From Acanthamoeba castellanii str. Neff (taxonomy: Eukaryota > Discosea > Longamoebia > Acanthamoebidae): a stretch of DNA of 41,691 nucleotides. The translations under genes were made by a program, and so were the position numbers. Location: the NCBI RefSeq assembly GCF_000313135.1, contig NW_004457681.1:29526-71216 (forward strand). Reading direction: 5' to 3'. A model generated the notes under the pieces. The model had not been told where the DNA came from. It was given only the letters and a program-made list of their open reading frames with translations, and ran no database searches. Positions 9,760-27,802 of this stretch are shown here, one piece after another (position 1 is the first letter of the stretch; every line of letters begins with the position of its first letter).

Positions 9760-12700
9760 TCAGTAGGAGAAGATCTGGGCGTACCAGGGCGGCACGATGA
9801 CGAACAGGCCGCTGTTCCTCATCTGCGACGCGGACCGCACATACGACTGACCGGAGAGGAGCTCCGTGATGGTCAGGTTGTCGGTGCCGGGGGGCGCCTG
9901 CGCATTGCTGACGATGACCGAGCCCGAGCCGGCCGTGTCGCTGTAGTTGATGACGCACAGCCTCTGTGTGTGAAACCGCACGCAAACTGTGAGATCCTCC
10001 CTCGTGACTGCTATAGACGGGTTTATACCGATATATGTAGACATATACTAATATATACTAATATTTCCTCATGTTTTCCAATATATTACCTTTTGGTTGT
10101 TGTACTCCCAGCGCCACGCCATCAGCCGCCAGTCGCTGTTCGACCCGCTCACCGCCAGGTACGTCCACGTGCCCCTGTCCCCCCGCCCCGCCCAGCAGGT
10201 TAGGGCCGGTTCATCGGGTCTTCATGTGAAGATGGAAGGGTGAAGATGGGCCGTAGTAGGTACGACGTGGACGTGGACGTGGACGTACTTGTTGAACACG
10301 TCCGCGGTGACGATGGGGAGGAGCGTCGCGTAGAACTGCTCCGTGGCGTTGTGCACCGGCTCCCAGCTCTCCCTGTTTACACGACATCACATTACATTTA
10401 ATTATTTAGTTACCGATCGACCGAGCGAGAGTCGTCCGAGGACCAGGAGAGGGGGGGGCAGCGGTACCTGCGCAGCTGCACGGCCAGCTTGGCCTTGTAC
10501 CCCTCGAAGTCGCCCATCCTGCGCAGGCGCACGACGCACGACGCACGACACACGACACACGACACGACACACGACACACGACACGACACACGACACACGC
10601 ACGGGAAAAAACAAACACGTTCAGCCCATTACACAGAAGTAGGAGGGGAGGGGTCAGTGGGTGCGACGAGCAGGAAGTAGGAGGAGGAGGAGGAGGTTGG
10701 GGCGGGCGAGGGGGCGGGCGAGGGGTACCAGTAGAAGCGCATGCCGGGGATGGTGTACATGATGAGCGCGGCCGCGTTCGCCCTGGCGTGCGCGGAAAAG
10801 CAGACAGGTGAGAATACACTCGAACATGCGTTTTGTCCGTGTGTGTGTCGTGTGTTTCGTGTGTTTCGTATGTGTCGTGTGTGTCGTGTGTGTGTGTCGT
10901 GTGTGTGTCGTGTGTGCGCACGCGTCACACGTACTGCGTCCATCCGCCAAAGTGCGCCGCGGCCCTCTCCTCGTCGTGGTTGGCCACAACTGCGCGTTGA
11001 TTGGTTTGGTTAGTTTAGTGGAAGGGGGGGGGCGTAGTCGTGTGGGAGGTGCATTGAGTGGGGGGGAGGGGGCAATGAGTACAGTGGGCCGAGTGGGTGA
11101 GGTAGGACACGGACGAGCCGCTGATGTGGCCGCGCACGTTATCGAGGTCGTCGCTGGTGATGAGGTCGTAGAGGGCCTTGTCGTACGTGTAGTCGAACCC
11201 CTGCGCCTGCAGGTCCCCCTACACATATGCCACGCCACACACACACACACACACACACACGACACACACACACATACGACACACACGACACACACCCGAG
11301 GTCGTCGCGTCAGTCGGAACACCGCATCAGAGAAAGGGGGGGGAATGGGGCACACACCTGCCACGGGCTGTAGACCTCGGCGAGGAAGACGACGTTCGGG
11401 TAGACGCTCTTCACCGCCGAGATTGCGTCGGCCCAGAACTCGGTCGCCGGACGCGAGAAGCCCCACGAGGCCAGCTGCGACCCCCACGTCTGTTCCCACG
11501 GCGGGTGAGAAATAGATCCGGCGCGTGTCGTGTGGCGCGTGTTGCGTGTCGTGTGGCGCGTGTCGTGTGGCGCGTGTCGTGTGTCGTGTGGCGCGTGTCG
11601 TGTGGCGCGTGTCGTGCGGTGGAGGGGCGGTGGGACCTGTCCGAAGAGGTTGTTGATGGCGAGGTAGGCCATGTCGCATCGGATGGCGTCGGCGAGGGAG
11701 GCCACGTAGAAGAGCTCCTTGATGCGGGCCGCCCGCGTGTCGGGGTTCCAATAGTTGTACTGCGCCGTGTCCTTCCACGGTCCGTAGCCGTCGCTGCCGT
11801 ACGCGATGCCCGACGGCATGTACACCTGCGCGTGTCGTGCGTGTCGTGCGTGTCGTGTGCGTGTGTGCCGTGCGTGTCGCGTGCGTGTGCCGTGCGTGTC
11901 GTGCGTGGATTGGGATGACCGTCAGCCGAGGAAAGGGGAATGGCGGCGGGGGGGGAGGCGCCGGCGCACGTTGGAGTCGTAGGGGGGCTGGGTGCCCTTG
12001 GGCGCCCGGATGTAGTAGTCCGGGTTGGTCGACATCTGCACGGCTGCGCGTGTCGTCGTCGTCGTCGTGTGTGGTGTGTGTCGTGCGGGCATGTCGTGTG
12101 TGTCGTGTGGCGTTGGATGACGTTAGCGCACGTCGTGGCGGCCACCGGCGACAACCGGCGAGCACAAGGGTATTGGGTGGCGGGGAGAGGGGGAGCAATG
12201 AACCATCGACGGCCGAGTGGTTGGGCACAAAGTCGAGCATGAGCTTGAGGCCCATCGAGTTGAGGCGGGCGCGAAGCCCCGCGATGTCGGCATCGCTGCC
12301 CAGCTGCGGGTTGGCCGTGTACTGCGTGACCGCGTACGGCGACCTATTGTTTCCGAAATTATTTCGAAATCATTTCAAATAAAAACAAAAACGGGGAAAT
12401 AGAAATAGAAATAGAAGAAAAAAAAATGCGTGGGTACCCGATGACGTCGGGGAGGGTCCAGCCGGGGAGGATGGAGTCGTAGGAGCTGAGGGTGCCCGGG
12501 TCGGTGCGGTCGTAGTTGAGGCCGTAGCTGCCCAGGTGCCACACGCCCATGAGCCACACGATGTCCATCCCCTTCTGCTTGATGGCCGCGAACTCCTCCA
12601 TCGGCACATCCACCAGCCGCGAGATGTTGCGCCCGTACTGTTGCCGCCGCACGACACACACGCGACACACACACGACACACACGCGACACACACGCGACA

Positions 12701-13193
12701 CACGTGCTCTCACCGTCAGCCACCGGTCGGCCGCGGAGACCAGCAAACGCCGTGGCGGAGCCGTCGTGCGTGCGTGCGTGGTACGTGCCTTGAGCGAGAG
12801 CGAGTAGAGCCAGGGCCTCGTGCTCAGTTCGTACATGTTCACGTTGTCCGCAGCTGCCCCCGCCTACACACACACACACCCGCCACCACCACAAACCGCC
12901 GTAGCTCCACAAAGTGAGCTGCGCGTCTCTCTTCCCCCCCCCCACAAGTAAACCCTTCCATTTGGGGCCACCAGGTGGTGGCAGACATTGGGGGCTGAGG
13001 GGGGGGCTGCCACTGCCGGCACTCCCGCAGCAGCTTTGGGGGGGGGGCAGTAATAAAAGATGGGTAATAAATAGTAATAAAAGAAGAAAAGAATAACAAG
13101 TCGTACCGGGTGGAGGCAGAGGCAGGCGAGGAGGGGCACCACGACCAGGACCACCAGCAGCGCGGCCCACGAGTACGGGAAGCTTCGTGGCAT
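9760..13193 (-). CDS. Membrane-anchored or secreted GH13 alpha-amylase-family glycosidase, bacterial type
   Basis: GH13 enzymes hydrolyse or transfer alpha-glucosidic bonds. The first exon (13193 to about 13107) is a hydrophobic leader, MPRSFPYSWAALLVVLVVVP, so the protein is secreted or type II anchored. The mature part starts NVNMYELSTRPWLYSLSLK. All four GH13 regions are visible: I, LMLDFVPNHS (about 12230); II, DAIRCDMAYLA with the Asp nucleophile (about 11680); III, VVFLAEVYSPW with the Glu acid/base (about 11365); IV, VVANHDEER (about 10985). The C-terminal beta domain runs RLCVINYSDTAG to PPWYAQIFSY, with a TGA at 9762-9760. MDIVWLMGVW, GSPYAVTQY and GFDYTYDKALYD resemble a bacterial GH13 group as I remember it. 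The gene has ten or more introns, many filled with CGTGTC repeats. An rBAT/4F2hc-like role is less likely because the catalytic residues are kept. Confidence 0.85.
10529..10602. repeat. Intronic (ACACGAC)n array
   Basis: Alternating ACGACGC, ACACGAC and ACACGACAC units lie in an amylase intron. On the sense strand they read GTGTCGTG. Confidence 0.8.
10836..10930. repeat. Intronic GTGTGTCGTGTG array
   Basis: This amylase intron carries the same kind of repeat in the opposite orientation to the one at 10529-10602, so repeat orientation is not tied to transcription. Confidence 0.75.
11517..11620. repeat. Intronic GTGTCGTGTGGCGC 14-mer array
   Basis: Five to six copies of a roughly 14-nt unit, GTGTCGTGTGGCGC, with small variations. 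It is a higher-order version of the GTGTCGTG repeat and lies in an amylase intron. Confidence 0.7.
11826..11910. repeat. Intronic GCGTGTCGT array
   Basis: Repeated CGTGTCGTG units in the amylase intron after the YMPSGIAYGSDGYG exon. Confidence 0.7.
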
Positions 13194-13235
13194 GGCTGGC
13201 CGCTCGTGTAGAAGAAGAAGACGAATGTTTCTTTT

Positions 13236-13241
13236 TTTATT
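13236..13241 (-). terminator. Polyadenylation signal, probably for the CMC1-like gene
   Basis: TTTATT on the plus strand (AATAAA on minus) about 100 nt past the CMC1-like stop and about 40 nt upstream of the amylase start codon. Confidence 0.45.
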
Positions 13242-13342
13242 ACCGCCTTGAAAAAACCCAACCATCGCCCAATGGTTGATGGGATGGTGTGGCACGGCGC
13301 CTTCTCCAAGGGACCATGTTCCGCCTCTCTTCTTTTGTCTTC

Positions 13343-13961
13343 TCACGAAGAGGCGGCGGTCTCCTTGCTCAGCGCGGCATCCTCGGCCGCTCGCTTGGCC
13401 TGGCGCTGCCGCAGGTACTCCTCCGTCACCTCCTCTCGCGCTCGCTCCGCCCTGCCCAACCCAACACAGCACACAGCACACAGCACACAGCACACAGCAC
13501 ACAGCACGAGGCCAAACATGTCAGCAAACAAGCGCGTGATGAGGAACCAGGAGGAGCGAGCGTTAGAGTTACACTTCGTGGAGGCAGTCGGCCATTTGGG
13601 CCTTCTCGTCGCGGCACGCCCACAGGAGGCTGATGAGGCGGTGCTTGGTGCAGTCCACGTAGGGCTTCACCACCGGGTCGCACAGCTTGTACGCCCTACG
13701 TTATATGTATACAACACCCCCGCCGCCCCCAAACCACCCACAGCCCCGCCATCATCAGAACAAGAAGACACGAATGTGCTTCTCTTGGCGGCACACGCCT
13801 CTACCGTCACGGCACACGCCTGCCGCTCCCCCCAATTTGGAGATGCGGCGGTGCCTTTTGTGCTGTACGCGGTAGATGTGGTTCTTCTCCTGGTTGGTGA
13901 GGAACGACGGATCGTCCGACAAGCGGTAGGTCTTCGTCTGGGATGCGTCTGCCTGCGCCAT
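13343..13961 (-). CDS. CMC1-like twin-CX9C mitochondrial protein
   Basis: CMC1-family proteins are small twin-CX9C proteins of the mitochondrial intermembrane space, oxidised by Mia40; CMC1 helps cytochrome c oxidase (COX1) assembly. Three exons fit. Exon 1, from the ATG at 13961, gives MAQADASQTKTYRLSDDPSF. Exon 2 (about 13692-13573) has both motifs: C-DPVVKPYVD-C and C-RDEKAQMAD-C, exactly nine residues between the cysteines in each pair. Exon 3 gives AERAREEVTEEYLRQRQ and ends at the TGA 13345-13343. The exon 2-3 join uses donor GTAACT and acceptor GGGCAG and restores Val. Length is about 115 residues, near the usual 106. There is no signal peptide, as expected. Other Cmc1-domain proteins such as CMC2 cannot be excluded. 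Confidence 0.8.
13463..13506. repeat. Intronic (ACACAGC)n array
   Basis: About six tandem copies of the 7-mer ACACAGC in the second intron of the CMC1-like gene. Confidence 0.8.
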
Positions 13962-14118
13962 CTCTCCTTCTTCTCTCTTTCCCCGGGCAGTGTGCAAGTC
14001 CCTTTTCCTCGAATTTCTTGGCGCACTCTTTATTTCTCTCATTTTCTTTTCTTTTCTTGAACCGCCCAAAGTTGCGCACAAGTTGCGCACGTTCGGGCTG
14101 GGCCAAAAACTGTGGCTT

Positions 14119-15533
14119 TCACGCGAGGTGGTGGTAGTCGAGGGACTGGGCGTTGAGGTGCTCGTACCCGTCGCGGCGGGCGTGGTCGTCCTTCTTCTGC
14201 TCCAGGGGATTGGGGAAGTGGTGGGCCAGCACCAGCCACACCGAGACGAGCACGGAGAGGGCGACGAAGTTGACCATGTACGTTTCGCTGCTGTACGACT
14301 CGTTGTTCGGGTTCTGGAACGCGTTGTAGATCCACTGGCGGTCCATGAGTCCGGTCAAGATTGCCGCCGTGCACCCGATGTAGATCATGATACCTACGCA
14401 GCCCGCGAGGTTAGTTACTCTCTATCGCTCCATCATCAACAACAAGAAAAGAACGAAACGAAACGAAACGTAACGAAATAGAATTGTTAAAATAAAATAG
14501 AATAGTGAAATTGGTCCACCTACCGGCCCACATGTGGACGGGACGGAGGGCCTGGCGGAGTCGCTCGGGCGGGAAGTTGATGCCGAACAGGGGCGGCACG
14601 AAGAGGGCCACGCCAAACAGCCACTACATAGAAACCACGACCATGAGTTGACGTTGTGTGCGTGTGCGTGTGCGTGTGCGTGTGCGTGTGCGTGTGCGTG
14701 TGCGTGTGCGTGTGCGTGTGCGTGTGCGTGTGCGTGTGCGTGTGCGTGTGCGTGTGCGTGTGCGGCGTAGCATGTGAAGAAGTCATGCAAGAAACGCAAT
14801 GCTGCAGCAGGTGAAGGTGAAGAAGGAAGGGCACCTGAAGGGCAAAGAGGGCGTAGCTGGAGACGCCGAGCCAGGCGTGGAGGCTGTACATGTGGTCGTT
14901 GCCGGTCTTGTCCTTGAAGATGATCACCGTGGCCAGGCCGCCGGTCGAGGCCGCGAGGCCGAGGGTCTGGATCAGGGCGTGGATGACCTTGTTCACGTTC
15001 CTCGAGAACGGCAGCGACCTGAAGGCCAGGGCCGCTGCACGAAGCCATGGCGTTGCCAACAACTCAGTCAGTCCATGCAAGACCACAAGCTCTACACAGC
15101 TTGTGCGGTGTGTGCGGTGTGCGGTGGTGGCGTGCTACTGCACTGCAGCAAGTGTCACTTACCATGAGCGTAGAGGGTGGTGTAGGCGATGAGCATGCAC
15201 AGCGGGTGCCAGTTGAACACCAGCCAGGGCTCGTCCCAGTTCGTACCGAACCCTTCAACGCCCTTGCCCAGCCTGCGCACACGTCGGGGCAACAAACCGC
15301 GGTATTGTGTAAGTATTATACAGTTCTATTTCTATTTTCTATTTTCTATATTAAAAAAATGAAACTAGTTAACAAACAAGAGTACATATTTCGATATTCT
15401 ATTATATATTGCGGAAAGGAGGGGGAGGGGTGCACCTGGTGAGGAGCCACACAAGAATGAGCACGAGGGGCACGTAGGAGAACCCCGCTGCCAAGAGACC
15501 GCCCAGACCCCTGAGTAGTGTGCTGCTGCCCAT
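14119..15533 (-). CDS. Cytochrome b561, transmembrane electron carrier
   Basis: Cytochrome b561 proteins have six transmembrane helices and two b hemes and pass electrons from cytosolic ascorbate across endomembranes or the plasma membrane, often to monodehydroascorbate or ferric iron. The ATG at 15533 gives MGSSTLLRGLGGLLAAGFSY. Heme-ligand candidates are VFNWHPLCMLIAY, NKVIHALIQ, YSLHAWLGVSSY and LRPVHMWAG, in the expected order. Further hydrophobic helices are MIYIGCTAAILTGL and NFVALSVLVSVWLVLAHHF. The tail ends LDYHHLA with a TGA at 14121-14119. Five exons give about 265 residues, a normal family length. Intron 4 holds a long hexamer array. The gene is divergent with the Pkr1-like gene. 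Ascorbate- versus ferric-reductase subtype cannot be told. Confidence 0.9.
14655..14764. repeat. Perfect (GTGTGC)n hexamer array
   Basis: About 18 uninterrupted copies of GTGTGC on the plus strand in the b561 intron between exons 3 and 4. Long open frames crossing it (HTHTHT or ACACAC proteins) are artefacts of the repeat. Confidence 0.95.
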
Positions 15534-15736
15534 TTTCTTTCTTTCGTGCGTTGCTTCTAACAAAGGGAGTTTGGGTCTGCCCCCTCTGCCTCATTGGTCC
15601 CGCCATATATACTGTCGGCGAAAGAGAACTCCTTCTCTTTTTTAATGCCGCACTGCACGATTTGTGCTCGCCCAAGAAGCAGGAAAACACCTTTTCCTGA
15701 AATTTCTTTTCGAAATTGTACCAATTTCAGGAAAAG
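15534..15736. promoter_or_regulatory. Divergent promoter, cytochrome b561 / Pkr1-like
   Basis: 203 bp lie between the two start codons. It contains a 13-bp perfect inverted repeat next to the Pkr1-like ATG and a CATATATACT stretch at about 15602-15612 that could be a TATA-like element. Confidence 0.5.
15692..15735. repeat. 13-bp perfect inverted repeat in a promoter
   Basis: TTTTCCTGAAATT at 15692-15704 is the exact reverse complement of AATTTCAGGAAAA at 15723-15735. The 18-bp spacer contains TTCGAA. The right arm ends one base before the Pkr1-like start codon, so the element lies in the promoter or 5' untranslated region. Confidence 0.85.
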
Positions 15737-16259
15737 ATGGCGGACAAGATGGCGGACAAGCCTCCGGCGGCTGAAGAAGATGGAGGGCTGCTGATGGAGT
15801 TCTTCGTGAGCATGGTGACGCCGGGCATGGTGGGACCCCGCCTCGAGCGACTTCTGTTCGGGTGCCTGGGCGCCCTCGCTCTCGTGCTGGTCCTCGTCTG
15901 GTGGCGCGCCGGCCCCGACGTGGCACCCCACGCCCTCGCCCTCCTCGCCCTCACCGCCCTCCTCTCCGCCTCCCTCTTCTGGTGCCCTGCCCTGCCCTCC
16001 CCTTCTACAACTCCCCCCCCCCGCATTTGCCTGCGGCGCTGACGTGGCACTTGGCAGGGTGCTGGGCGAGCTGCGGGTCGCGAAGGAGCAACAGAGCGCG
16101 AAGCAGCAGCAGCAGGGCGGCAAGACGAAGAAGAAGAAGAAGGTCACCAAGAAGGAGAACAACGCCACCAACGCCGTCGCCGCTGGCAAGCAGCTGAAGG
16201 CCACCACCAACGACAAGAATAAGAAGAAGAACAAGAAGAAGAAGAGCAAAGCCAACTGA
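15737..16259 (+). CDS. Pkr1-like ER protein, V-ATPase assembly factor family
   Basis: In yeast Pkr1 is a small ER membrane protein needed with Vma12, 21 and 22 to assemble the V-ATPase Vo sector. Two exons (15737-15981 and 16058-16259) give 148 residues; yeast Pkr1 has 122. After MADKMADK and an acidic stretch comes LLMEFFVSMVTPGMVG, matching the Pkr1 W/F-x-S-x-x-x-P-G start. Two hydrophobic helices follow (GCLGALALVLVLVWW and HALALLALTALLSASLFW), then VLGELR, like the family's WF-x-EL end. The C-terminal third is a Lys/Asn/Gln-rich tail (KTKKKKKVTKKE, KKKNKKKKSKAN) that could be an ER-retention or basic tail. The intron donor is GTGCCC and the acceptor TTGGCAG. The family call rests on pattern and size, so it is moderate. 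Confidence 0.6.
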
Positions 16260-16287
16260 CGAGCCGCGTGTGAGTCAATAACAATCG

Positions 16288-16297
16288 TTTATTTATT
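16288..16297 (-). terminator. Polyadenylation signals of the WW-FYVE-ARM gene
   Basis: Two overlapping TTTATT copies on plus read AATAAATAAA on minus, about 60 nt past the stop codon. Confidence 0.6.
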
Positions 16298-16355
16298 GAT
16301 CGTGCCGGCCGTAGGCGGTGGTGGTGCCCTGCAGGGGTGCAGTTCTAGGCATGAC

Positions 16356-23873
<7,518 letters not shown>

Positions 23874-24000
23874 CTTCGGCGCGTAGAGAGGGGTGTAGCA
23901 GGTGCTTAGTAGTGGGCGTGATAGATGATTCGATGTGGGTGTATTCGCAAAGATGGATTTTCCTTCTAAATGTCGCAGCACTTGTTATAAATATTAATAT

Positions 24001-24006
24001 TTTATT
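24001..24006 (-). terminator. Polyadenylation signal of the ankyrin-BTB gene
   Basis: TTTATT on plus (AATAAA on minus), about 65 nt past the stop. The 23874-24069 spacer is AT-rich (TTATAAATATTAATATTTTATT) and must also hold the promoter of the WW-FYVE-ARM gene. Confidence 0.5.
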
Positions 24007-24069
24007 CTCGCCACGTCAGCAAGTGTTGGCCAAGGAATGTCGCTCTCTTTTTACAAGAATGTCAGAACT

Positions 24070-27000
24070 TTACAAGGAGGAGGAGCACATGTTGAGAATG
24101 TCGAACAGGACGGAACGGTCCTCGTCGCCAAAGGCGATGTCGTCGTAGTGGGTGAGGATGAAGTGGGCCGTGGCCTCGCGCAGCATCCGTGCCGAGTGCA
24201 GGCTCGCGCGTGTGTAGAGCAGGAACGCATTCTCGAGCGTCAGCATCTTGAACAGGACGTATTGGCACTACACGCCCGCACACACGCCCGCACGCACGCA
24301 CGGATCTAGTCAGCTGATATCCACGTAGCATTTGCGTGTCACGTCGCACACGCACACACTGCACACCGCACACACACACACCGCACACACCGCACACACC
24401 GCACACAGTACCTTGTCCTTCATCCCGTCAACGAGGAAGCGATCGGCGGCGTGGAGGATGTCCAGTGCGAGGTCGAGGTTGGTCGTGACGAAAGCACTGT
24501 CGCCGCAGTACAGGTGCTCGAGCAGATGCTTGAAGGCCACCGGACTCATGTCCTCCAGTCGCACCTCGACATTTTGGGCCTCCTTCCACTCTTTGTTCTC
24601 GAGCATACTGTGGAGGCATTGTGTTAGTCCACGACCACGCGCACGCACACAACACACAAACACACACAACGCACACGACGCACACAACTGAAGAGTACCT
24701 CTTGAAGTTGGGGCTTTGGGCGCAGAGGATGATGCGGTGCGCCGGGTATAGTGTGCCCCGCACGTTGAAGACCACATCGGCGAGCGAGGCGTTCAGCAAG
24801 TATTGGCTGAGACCCGGCAGCCCGCAGGCGCGATCGTTTGCAGGACGTGGAGGGGCTACCGTCACCCGCTCGATGCACTTCAAGGCCAGTAGGGAGAGCG
24901 CGCCGCGACCTGTCGGCACGATTGAGGAGTGAGCCACATGCGCACTAGAGCCAAGAGCCAAGAGCCTGGGGCTAATATCTCGCATTCCGTACCGAACTTG
25001 TCTTTGTCCAAGAGCGGTACGCCTTGGTGGACCAGGAATCGCACGGCATCTAAAGAATGCGAGAGCGTAAAGTGTTAGGTGCAGCTGGCATTGAGTGAGG
25101 GGAGAGGGAATTGTACCGGCGTTGCCGATCTTGGCAGCGCAGTGGAGCGGCGTCTCGCCGCGGTCGTTGAGATTCGCCGACAGGAAGCCGGTCTCGGCGG
25201 AGAGAGCGTCTACCAGGGCCGAGAGAATGCTGGCCGCGGCGGAAGATGAAGAAGAGGAGGAGGAAGTGGACAAGCTGGGCTGGGCCGATGCGGCGGTGGC
25301 AGAGGCCATGGGAGGCAGGGAGGCCGCCAGGTGGGCGTAGGAGTTGCCCTCGCCATTGCGATACGAGGCGAAGAAAGACGCCACCGATGCAGACAGCGGA
25401 CACAGCGACAACAGCTCTCGCACAGCGCGCACGTCAGCCTGCGCAGCCACAGCGCACTTCATCAGTCACCCCTCCCCCAATTCGCGCACACACACACGTG
25501 CACCACCGCACGCGCTCGTACCTGGAGAATGGCAACTTCCATGGGCGTGCGGGCTCGGTTGTCTTCCCTGGCCAGCTCGGCCACCACTTTCTCTGCGCCC
25601 TCGGACTCCTTGAGGCCGCTCACGTACGCCGCCACCTTTTGCGTCAGGCCCTGCGCGCCACCGGTCAGAAGCCATCGGCCGAGTTTTTCAAGTTATGTGG
25701 AGAGATGGCTACCTCGGAAATATAGCTGTGGAGAGGGAAGCGGGATGAGGCCCCGCTGCTGGAGTGCAGCAGGCCGGTCGAACGCGATGAAGCGCCGGCG
25801 GCCGGCGCAGGTTTGGGTGAGTCGGCGGAGGAGGCCGTCGAGCCCGGTGTGCCGAGGGTGTCCACGTCAGAGGACTCATCAGGAGGGGCCTGCTCGAATG
25901 CTTCACCCGACGAGATGGCGTTGATCTGGAGCACATCTGCGTACTGCGATACGAGAGGGACATGCACGACACACGACACACACGACATGACACGACTGTT
26001 AGACAGTGTCCAGGTGCATAGCTTGCATTCCGATACATTTGAGGTGGATGGCAAAGATGGGAAATAACCTTGTGTTGCATGTCCAGGATGGCTTGGTTCG
26101 CCATCTGTCGCTTGTCCTTGGCCTCAACGCCGGCCTCGTGGCACAGTGTGATCGCGCTGAGGAGGACCCACTCGCACGCGTCAGCCCCCAACCACGAGTG
26201 AAGAAAACGAAACAGAAAGAATGCGGAAGCAAATGGAAGCTACGAGTTCGGTGAAGTACGTCTGGAGAAGCGTGATCGTGTGGTTGAGGCGGTAGCGCAG
26301 GTTGAACGAGTTGCGCGGGATCGGCTGCTTGTACTTGCTCAGCGCCAGTTCAAACACCACATTGACGCACGACTGCGCGACCACGGCCACGACAGCAAGC
26401 GCGGTCAGAGTTCAATCGAGCTCGTGTGTCGATGGCTCTGAGAGAGAGAGAGGGAGTCGCATACCTCGGTCAGAGCGTTGGTTTTGGCCAACGCGGCCTC
26501 CTGGTGGAGGGGCACGCTGACCTCACGCATGACCACGAGGTCCGTGGCCCGCTTGAGGCTGGGTCCGGTTTCGCGCAGCAACCGAACGCAGTCGCGGATG
26601 TTGCTCACCGCCTGCTCGTTCGCCACGAGCCCCTTGTTGGCCTGCTCCCGCAGCGCGTCCTCGGTTCGCTTTATGTTTCGCCTGCGCGCCCTCGCCGTGA
26701 GCCAACCGCGCCCGGCATCACAGAACGTTGCTTTGAGATCGGAGAGCGATGGAGGTGGACAAGAGCAGACCTGATGGTGTGGATGATGCCGACCACCTCC
26801 TTGAGCGCGTTGAGGAGATCGAGCGGCCAGCGAGCCACCTTGATCAGCTCGATGTTGCCCACCTCGTTCTGCACTCGCACGGCTGTGATGCGGTTTAGAA
26901 GGGTGCAGGAAGGTCGAGGGGTTGAAGTCTAGAGAGAGAGAGAGAGAGCCCTACCGTGTTGGACCAGACGCGCCAGGTCGTCGAAGGTGCGGAACCGCCC

Positions 27001-27802
27001 CTCGTTGAGCTTGGCGACGAGGTCGGCGATCTCGTCCTTCTTGGCCATGGCCTTGGACGACACTGCCGCCACCAATTCATTAGATCGATCAACACCGCGA
27101 CACACAAGCCACAAGACACGCGACACACGACACACGCACAAGAGGCTGCCTGATCGCTCGTGCGCGTGAATGAGAATACAACACACATTGCAGGTGTTGG
27201 GATTGTGTTTATGGGCTCTACGTACTGCGCCGGGTGAGAGCGCGGCGGAGTTCGTCCTGCGGTGTCTCGACGACCTGCTTCTCGACCACCACCGTCGCCC
27301 GCAGCTGCCGCTGGGAGAGCATCGCCGCCAGGTCTGCGTTGGTGTGATCACCATCACCAGCCACCAGCCACCAGCCACCACCAAAGAAGTCGGCTTAGTT
27401 GTTAGCTTTGGGGGGCTTGGCGTGCGGTTGGACTCGGCGGGCAGGATCCGTACCGGCGGGACCTGCGGGTCCAGGCGCCGCTGACGATGGCGCCGCCTCG
27501 TCCGAGCGGTCGGCTGAAGCTGAAGGCGGCAGTCCGGCGATGGACCGCTGCAGCCAATCGGGCAACGGCGGCGGACCGCCTGGAGGCGGCGGGGGCGGCG
27601 CTGCTGCGCTCACCATGCTCGACTGCTGCGCCGCTTCGTCCAAGTGCTCGGCCTCCGCTTCATCATCGCCTTCACCTTCGCCTGCTTCGTCAGTCGGCTG
27701 TTGTTGTTGTTGTTGTTGTATGCTCTCCTGGTTGTCTTCTTCGACTTCATCCGTCATGTGCAGCTGTTCTTCATCCTCTCCTAAGGTCCTCTGGTCTTCC
27801 AT
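24070..27802 (-). CDS. Ankyrin-BTB/POZ protein with long helical N-terminal half
   Basis: BTB proteins often serve as Cullin-3 adaptors. The ATG at 27802 (MEDQRTLGEDEEQLHMTDEV) opens an acidic, polyGln and polyPro-rich leader (QQQQQQQP, PPPPPPGGPPP). Several exons of charged helices follow: KKDEIADLVAKLNEGRF, LKEVVGIIHTIR, VSNIRDCVRLLRETGPSLK, FNLRYRLNHTITLLQTYF. I do not recognise this half. At about 25460-24870 are ankyrin-like segments (NDRGETPLHCAAKIGNAG, DAVRFLVHQGVPLLDKD). A BTB domain follows at about 24830-24430: LADVVFNVRGTLYPAHRIIL, then MSPVAFKHLLEHLYCGD. A BACK-like helical tail ends NMCSSSL, TAA at 24072-24070. The layout recalls ABTB-type ankyrin-BTB proteins, but the N-terminal half differs. 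The gene has about 12 exons and is divergent with TFIIF beta. Confidence 0.82.

Noticed and set aside
9760..13193. Amino-acid transporter heavy chain (rBAT/4F2hc) as identity of the GH13 protein
   Set aside because: The leader is at the extreme N-terminus and the GH13 catalytic Asp/Glu residues are kept, which favours an active glycosidase.
14655..14764. CRISPR-like tandem repeat
   Set aside because: The unit is 6 bp with no spacers; it is a microsatellite in a eukaryotic intron.
14520..15086. Frames with long HTHTHT, HAHAHA or ACACAC runs
   Set aside because: They come from the (GTGTGC)n array; the real b561 exons lie in other frames on either side.
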